From NCBI GenBank assembly GCA_027922465.2, contig BQMF02000163.1, positions 248,001 to 312,000 of the forward strand: a DNA stretch of 64,000 bases, written 5' to 3'. Positions 58,457 through 64,000 of this stretch are shown here, one piece after another. The notes under the pieces were generated by a model that was not told where the DNA came from, did not search any database, and saw only the letters and a program-made list of their open reading frames with translations. This DNA is from Turritopsis dohrnii. Its lineage: Eukaryota > Cnidaria > Hydrozoa > Anthoathecata > Oceaniidae. The position numbers and the translations under genes were made by a program. Numbering within the stretch: position 1 is the first letter of the stretch; every line of letters begins with the position of its first letter.

Positions 58457-59197
58457 TCCAACAACAACCAACCTACCTACGACGATCTCGTTAAACAGAT
58501 CAAGACTTTTGAGTCAGCTTTTGAGAACTACAACAACAAAATTCACAGACTGGAATGCCGAATCAATCAGCTGGAAGCTGATAATATCATCACCAGCAAA
58601 ATTAACTCGATACTGTCTGCAGAAGTCGACAATCTGCAGCAGTACCAGAGACGAGCGTGCCTGATTATCAGTGGGATCCCTGCTGCTGATGATAATTCTG
58701 AGGAACAAGACCTGGCGAAGACGGTTCAAAAAATCGTAACCAAGGACATCGACAATAATGGCAGCGAAAACATAACGGCTGCAAAATTTATCGATAACTT
58801 CGATAAATGCCACCCGATTGGGCGAATAAAGGACGACGGAAGTCAAGACGTAATTGTCAAATTCCAGAATCATTCATTCCGGGAAAAGATTTACTCCCGC
58901 CGGAAAAATCTTAAATCTAATCGTATTAAATTCCGCATGTCTTTGACCAAACGCAGGTCAAATCTACTTAAACTGGCAAACGAACGCATCTCATCAACTA
59001 GGAATAGCATTCCACCGACAGTTAAATTCGCGTTCGCTGATTCCTATGGAACAATCAAAATACTTACTAAAGACAAACGAAACAAGGTCCGCACTATTCC
59101 GGTGGTCGATGAATATGACTTAGAAGACGTTATTAACAATTTAGCATGGCCAAATGAATCAGTGATTGGCTACGACGATGATGACAAATACGCGTAA
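58457..59197 (+). CDS. LINE ORF1 protein (no start codon)
   Basis: An open frame runs from after a TGA at 58454 to the TAA at 59197, about 246 codons. The first in-frame ATG is only at 58937, so the true start is missing: 5' truncation or loss. Residues 1-75 form a heptad-like coiled coil (IHRLECRINQLEADNII ... SAEVDNLQQYQRR). Then comes an RRM-like part (ACLIISGIPAADDN, CHPIGRIKDDGSQDVIVKF) and a basic C-terminal domain (RIKFRMSLTKRRSNLLKLAN). This order is that of L1-type ORF1 proteins, RNA-binding chaperones that coat the element's RNA (established for L1). The same-strand ORF2 begins 87 bp later. Confidence 0.7.
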   Translation, partial: SNNNQPTYDDLVKQIKTFESAFENYNNKIHRLECRINQLEADNIITSKINSILSAEVDNLQQYQRRACLIISGIPAADDNSEEQDLAKTVQKIVTKDIDNNGSENITAAKFIDNFDKCHPIGRIKDDGSQDVIVKFQNHSFREKIYSRRKNLKSNRIKFRMSLTKRRSNLLKLANERISSTRNSIPPTVKFAFADSYGTIKILTKDKRNKVRTIPVVDEYDLEDVINNLAWPNESVIGYDDDDKYA

Positions 59198-59284
59198 GTG
59201 GGGTATTCTCCCTCCCTCTAGCATGCCTAAAAAGAGGCCTAAAGGAAACTCTAGGAGACTGATTAAACTTTATTTTTTATCTTT

Positions 59285-62200
59285 TTGTTTTTATGTTCAT
59301 ATATGTGTCTAAGTATCCCTTTTCCCTGTAGTGTCTGCACCAAAAATGTCTCAAACAATCACTTAGCGATCCAATGTGACCTGTGTGATCAATGGTCACA
59401 CACAAAGTGCAACAATGTGTCTGCCCAAGAATATGTCTTACTTGAAAATTCCCCTAGTTTGAAATGGGCTTGCAAAACTTGCATTGATGAAGCATTGCCA
59501 AAGATCTGTTTACCTGATACTACTGATCCTACTATCATAACAAATAGTAATGCCACCAACTGCCTGGAACTTAAATCCGTTCTAAGCAAAATGAATAATC
59601 TTGATAATTTCTCGGAAATATTCGAAAACTCCATGGGTATGGGGGGAGTTAACTGCAAATACTATGACGTAGGTGAACTAGCCACTAAAAACTTGGGACA
59701 AAAATGTGAACTATCATTCTTTCACACAAATATTGCTTCCCTATCACTCCATTTCGATGAGTTGCAATCTCTCCTGCAGCAGCAAGGTTTTGATTTCAGT
59801 GTTATAGGTATAACAGAGACAAAATTTAAAGATTCCTCTCCCCTAACTAACTGTGCTATGCAAGACTATGCTATCGAACATACTCATTGCGAAGGTGAGA
59901 ATGGAGGAGCTCTTCTCTATGTTTCAAATAAACTCACATATTCCCCTAGACTGGACCTCGATTGACTAACTTACAAACCAAAAGAACTTGAATCTAAATT
60001 TATTGAAATTCATTACAAAAATAAGAAAAACATAATTGTAGGATGTTTATACCGCCACCCATCTATGTCTGTTACTGAATTTAATACTGACTTCTTGACT
60101 ACGCTGCTGCAAAAAGTCTCACTTGAAAATAAGTCTCTAGTTCTGATGGGTGACTTCAATATTGGCCTACTCAAAGTAGATTCCAAATCTGAAATCTCAA
60201 ACTTTCTTGACATTACTGCTTCTTTCTCTCTTCTACCACAAATTATTCTCCCTACTCGAATCACTAACTCGTCGCATACTATTATTGACAATATCTATTG
60301 TTCCATTGACTTACTCAATCCACTTTCAGGTAACATAACATCCAGCATTTCTGATCATCTTTCACAATTTCTTATATTAGGAAACTCTAACTCCACTAAA
60401 TTCAACAAGTTCAAATCATTCCGTGATTGGTCAAATTTAAACGAGCATTACTTTAAGGAGGAGCTCCAGGCGATTAATTGGGACGAAAAATTGAAAATCC
60501 ACCATGAAGATGTTGATTATTCTTTTGACAAGTTTCTCGAAATTTTAAACAAACTTGTGGACAAACACATTCCACTGAAGACATCCAAGATAAATGGGAA
60601 GAAAATCCCCCTAAATCCATGGATGACCAAAGGTATACTGGCATCAATTAATATCAGAAACAAGCTTTTCAATTCCTTTACAAAGACCAAAAACCATCTG
60701 TTGAGGGAGAAGTACCTGAACAGATATAGAATGTATCGAAATATTATTGTCACACTCATCCGAAAAAACAAAAAAAACTTCTATTCTAAATATTTTACTG
60801 AAAATATGGGAAACATATCTAAAGTTTGGACAGGAGTTAGGTCAATTATTTCTTCCACTAAAACCAACTCAAACTCGACAATTTCCTTAGATATTAATGG
60901 ATCACTCTGCGCCGATCCTAAAGTAGTTGCTGAATCTTTCAACTCTTTCTTCGCATCTGTGGCTGACAAAATCAGATCTAAAATTGCTCGTACACCTCAG
61001 ACATATCATACTTTCCTTAAAAGTTCTCAGAAAAATTCCATCTTTCTCTCCCCAATCTTACTGGGGGAAGTCTCTAAATGCCTCTATTCTCTAGACACAT
61101 CTAAATCATCTGGTCCAAATAGCATCCCTAATCATCTACTTCCTTATGTCACAGATCTGTTGGGTCAACCTTTAGCCAATATATTCAATCTATCGATGAA
61201 AATTGGCAAATATCCAACTAACCTTAAAATTGCTGAAATTATTCCTGTGTATAAAAAACAATCAAAATTTTCCTGTAACAACTATCGACCAATCTTTCTA
61301 CTTCCCAATATTGACAAAGTCTTTTAAAAACTTCTTTATCGACGTCTCTATAACTTCTTCACTACAAACAAAATTCTCTTCGATCATCAATTTGGATTTC
61401 GGCATAGTCACTCCACTTCACATACTCTTCTTAACATGATTCAATCGATTTCAGATAAGCTAGATAACCAAAACTTCGCCTGTGGAGTCTTTATTGATCT
61501 ACAAAAGGCCTTTGACACGGTTGACCACCAAATCCTTATCTCGAAGCTTTCCCATTATGGCATAAGAGGTAATGCACTATCTCTTATGAGATCATATCTA
61601 ACGGATCGACTCCAATTTGTATCTGTCAATGGGATGTCTTCTTCTCAAGTAAAAATAAAGCATGGAGTACCCCAAGGCTCTGTCCTAGGCCCCCTGCTCT
61701 TTCTAATTTACATAAATGATCTACATCACGCAATCAAACACTCACTTGTTCATCACTTTGCAGATGATACTAACCTTCTCCAATTTAACCCCTGCTTGAA
61801 AGATCTTTCGAGAAAAGTAAACAGTGATCTGAAATCACTCTGGATTTGGCTTAATGCAAACAAAATCTCACTAAATGCAGATAAAACTGAATACATTCTA
61901 TTCCATCATCCCAGAACTCCAATTGATCAAGATATTAAGCTCTCGATTGGAGGGAAAAGAATACATCCTAGTAAAAGCATCAAATACTTAGGTATACATA
62001 TTGATTCAAATCTAGGCTGGAAAACACAAATTGATGTCACCTCTAACAAACTGAAAAGAGCAAATGGAGCAATCGCGAAGCTAAGACACTTCTTACCTCT
62101 GAACTAATTAAAACTGGTATATTATGCGCTCTTCTTTTCTCACCTCAACTATTGCTGTCAAATCTGGGGTCAACCGATCAGTCTTTACCTTAACCGCATT

Positions 62201-62425
62201 TCAGTTCTCCAAAATAGTGCAATCCGCCTAATGTCTTTTACTGAACCAACCGACAGTTCGTCTGCTCTTTACAAAAATCTTGGCCTACTAAAGTTTGCAG
62301 ACATTGTGAAACTTCACAACGCAAAATTCGTCCACAGTATTTATCATAATTCAATTCCTGAACCTATCATAGATTCGTTTGCGGTTGACTTTGTTAGATA
62401 TAGAAAGCATGTATTTCTTTTTTTG
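59285..62425 (+). pseudogene. LINE ORF2: PHD finger, endonuclease, reverse transcriptase
   Basis: A single reading frame throughout, with three stops: TGA at 59963-59965, TAA at 61325-61327 and TAA at 62105-62107. A PHD finger opens it (CSVCTKNV ... CDLCDQWSHTKC ... WACKTC). The AP-like endonuclease follows, with FSVIGITETKFKDS, CLYRHPSMS, LVLMGDFNIGLL and SSISDHLSQFLIL. The reverse transcriptase has SKSSGPNSIPNHLL, NNYRPIFLLPN, VFIDLQKAFDTVDHQIL, KHGVPQGSVLGPLLF and the catalytic HHFADDTNLLQF (near 61750). After it come IKYLGIHIDSNLGWK and the C-terminal YALLFSHLNYCCQIWG. PHD plus endonuclease suggests a CR1/L2-type clade (inference). No frame shift at all suggests a fairly young copy, or a recent loss of activity. 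Confidence 0.85.
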
Positions 62426-62511
62426 AAACCAAATAATGGTAGCCTAGCTATGTACAAAGATGAGGCTAATAATGGTAGCCTAGCTATGTCTATAACATCC
62501 CCCTTTTAGTG
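62425..62511 (-). repeat. Gypsy 3' LTR start and polypurine tract
   Basis: On minus, AAAAGGGGGA (62499-62508) is a polypurine tract directly followed by TGTTATAGACATAG (from 62497), a normal LTR start. The LTR holds two copies of CATAGCTAGGCTACCATTATT in tandem. It is cut short at about 62425, where LINE sequence begins. The end of this LTR is therefore missing or was rearranged. Confidence 0.6.
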
Positions 62512-64000
62512 TTACTCGATATCATTCAAGTGTGAAGTTTTTGATACAGTTCGACCAGAACGTGTTTTGATGGCAGTCTCTGGTTCTGGCAGCTCGACTG
62601 GTGGTTGATGTTGAACTTCATCATCGCTCAGTTCGTATCTGACTGTAGCATCAGAGTCAGAGTCATTTAACGGTGGTTGGATTGGTGGTGTACATTGGCC
62701 AACGAGGCTAACATCAGAGCTATCACCGAAGTCGCTGAAGTGCTCAGTTGTCTTCAGTAAGTGTCGCCGGTTTCTTCTGATCGTGGTGTTTTTGTCAGTA
62801 CGAATCAGGTAGGATCTTGGTTCTGCAGTTGGACGGATGACTTTTGCGCGTCGTGACCAGCTGGATCCATCGTGGAATCGGACTGCATCCCCTGGTGAGA
62901 GTTCCTTCAGCGGTTTCCCCTTTGTTGTTTCCTTGGGTGGTTGCTCTGTTGCTGCTGGTGTGATCTGACTAGTACGGTGTTTGTCAGTTGACAATGTTGG
63001 TACTATCGTGCGGATCGTGCGATTGAAGAATAGAGTGGCTGGAGCTGCATCGGTTGTTGTCGACTTTGAGGTTCGGAGAGCGAGAAGTGCAAGATTGGGA
63101 TCTTCCTTTCGCTTGAGACATTTTTTCAATGTCCGTTTGACGGTTTGAATGGTGCGTTCAGCATATCCATTGCTCTCATGGAGTTCAGGACTGCTGAAAG
63201 TATGTTTGATGTCCCATTCTTTGCAAAGCTGGCCGTATTCTTTGCCGACAAATTCTGGACCTCCGTCTGAGACAATCTCCATTGGTATTCCATAACGTGA
63301 AAGTATTGCTTTGATGTGATTGGTGACGGTAGCGCTCAGTGTGTCTGCTACTTGACTGAGGTCGAAGAACTTTGTTGTGTAATCAGCAAGAATGACAAAG
63401 TGTTTGCGTTTAATATGAAACACGTCGGTGGCAAGTTTTGTCCACGGTGTGTTTGGAATGTCATGGTGAAGTTCAGGCTCTTTCGGTTGGCGATTGCGAA
63501 ATTCCTGACAAGCACTGCATGACGTGACGGATTGTTCGAGTTGAGAGTTTATACCGGGCCAGAAGAGCGAGTCACGAGCTCTTTCCTTTATCTGCTGTAT
63601 TCCTGGGTGACCGGTATGGAGAATGTTGAGCATTTCTTTCCTCATGGAAGAAGGTACGACAATACGTTGACCTTTGACGATCAGGCCTTTGTGCACGGAT
63701 AGTTCATCACGATAGTTGAAGTACGGTGCGATGGTTTTTGGTATTGAATCTGAGGTGTTCGGCCATCCTTTCTGGATTTGCGTTTTGAGCAGCTGAAGTG
63801 TCGAATCAGCTTCTGTTTCCTTCCGGAACTGGTCGAATCGTTTCTGACTGATCGGGAGGTTGTCGTAGATTGAGTAGATATGTGCTTCGATTTCTTTCGG
63901 TTCCAGTTCAGGAAACGAATCGGTAAGTGGAGCGCGACTGAGGGTATCAGCAACGTACATATGTTTCCCTTGTCGGTATTGGACGGTAAAATCATATCGT
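62512..64000 (-). CDS. Gypsy polyprotein, RNase H end and integrase
   Basis: Minus-strand frame open to the window edge, so only the 3' part is here. It begins with the end of RNase H (VQYRQGKHMYVADTLSRAPL near 63925-63985). Residue numbers below are from the Met at 63960. The H2C2 zinc finger follows (H115, H118, C148, C151 in HTGHPGIQQ ... SCSAC). The integrase triad is D179 (LATDVFHI), D232 (IVSDGGPEFVG) and E268 (NGYAERTIQ), giving the standard D-D-35-E spacing. A GPY/F-like end (PGDAVRFHDGSSWSRRAKV ... RRNRRHL) and an acidic tail lead to the stop at 62512. No defect is visible in this part, so the element may be intact. The integrase joins LTR DNA to the host chromosome. Gag, protease and the reverse transcriptase should lie beyond 64000. 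Confidence 0.93.
   Translation of the reverse strand, partial: RYDFTVQYRQGKHMYVADTLSRAPLTDSFPELEPKEIEAHIYSIYDNLPISQKRFDQFRKETEADSTLQLLKTQIQKGWPNTSDSIPKTIAPYFNYRDELSVHKGLIVKGQRIVVPSSMRKEMLNILHTGHPGIQQIKERARDSLFWPGINSQLEQSVTSCSACQEFRNRQPKEPELHHDIPNTPWTKLATDVFHIKRKHFVILADYTTKFFDLSQVADTLSATVTNHIKAILSRYGIPMEIVSDGGPEFVGKEYGQLCKEWDIKHTFSSPELHESNGYAERTIQTVKRTLKKCLKRKEDPNLALLALRTSKSTTTDAAPATLFFNRTIRTIVPTLSTDKHRTSQITPAATEQPPKETTKGKPLKELSPGDAVRFHDGSSWSRRAKVIRPTAEPRSYLIRTDKNTTIRRNRRHLLKTTEHFSDFGDSSDVSLVGQCTPPIQPPLNDSDSDATVRYELSDDEVQHQPPVELPEPETAIKTRSGRTVSKTSHLNDIE

Larger units (their letters stand above)
58446..62425 (+). mobile_element. PHD/endonuclease LINE with ORF1
   Basis: Starts abruptly at 58446 after the split repeat. 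It holds an ORF1 (coiled coil, RNA-binding-like) and an ORF2 (PHD finger, AP-type endonuclease, reverse transcriptase). Its 3' end is lost where LTR sequence of a Gypsy element begins (about 62425-62497). Confidence 0.8.

Noticed and set aside
1..64000. CRISPR array, bacterial operon or contamination
   Set aside because: No regularly spaced direct repeats; spliced genes and animal transposon families throughout.

Overview
The window is AT-rich eukaryotic DNA from an invertebrate animal, most likely a cnidarian. The evidence is spliced GT...AG genes and a mix of mobile-element families that I know best from cnidarian genomes: Academ, PIF/Harbinger, pogo-like DDE_1, hAT, Tc1 and mariner relatives, Penelope-like elements, Helitrons, PHD-endonuclease LINEs and Gypsy. 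The species cannot be fixed from this sequence. I see no convincing ordinary host gene, no rRNA, no complete tRNA and no CRISPR. The window is a nested, mostly decayed mobile-element landscape.

Layout. 1-4.6 kb: a spliced, decayed SF3-helicase gene split by a TTAA-flanked MITE, then a LINE-like N-terminal fragment. 5.7-6.7 kb: two tandem ~450-bp units whose minus strand resembles the Alu domain of SRP (7SL) RNA, then a small MITE; a third partial unit lies at 20.4 kb. 7.0-10.3 kb: a head-to-tail run of three Helitron-like units. 10.3-14.2 kb: a young Penelope-like element with 1.19-kb inverted arms. 14.7-17.1 kb: a Tc1-like transposase relic, a foldback MITE and a second SF3-helicase relic. 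17-21.5 kb: little recognisable. 21.5-26.8 kb: a HIRAN-like fragment and a complete Harbinger element with a TAA target duplication, sitting just upstream of (perhaps in an intron of) a pogo-like transposase gene. 26.8-30.1 kb: a Helitron piece, two LINE relics and a YqaJ-type exonuclease relic. 31.1-40.9 kb: a hAT transposase gene split by a 7,559-bp Academ-type element whose ten-exon gene carries an XPG-like nuclease region and a cysteine cluster. 43-46 kb: a mariner fragment and an rve-integrase gene. 48-52.7 kb: a HECT-tail (G2E3-like) pseudogene and a transposase N-terminal fragment. 53.5-57.4 kb: a 3.9-kb Helitron with clean A|T borders. 57.5-64 kb: a hAT-like non-autonomous element with a 5-bp target duplication, a LINE with ORF1 and ORF2, and the 3' part of a Gypsy polyprotein that runs off the window.

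The genes do not form one pathway. What ties them together is layering: several insertions can be ordered by nesting and by target-site duplications, and at three of them the interrupted sequence continues exactly across the insertion. Apparent decay differs. The Penelope-like coding frame, the Academ gene and the LINE ORF2 each have only one to three visible breaks, whereas the hAT and SF3 genes are much more broken.
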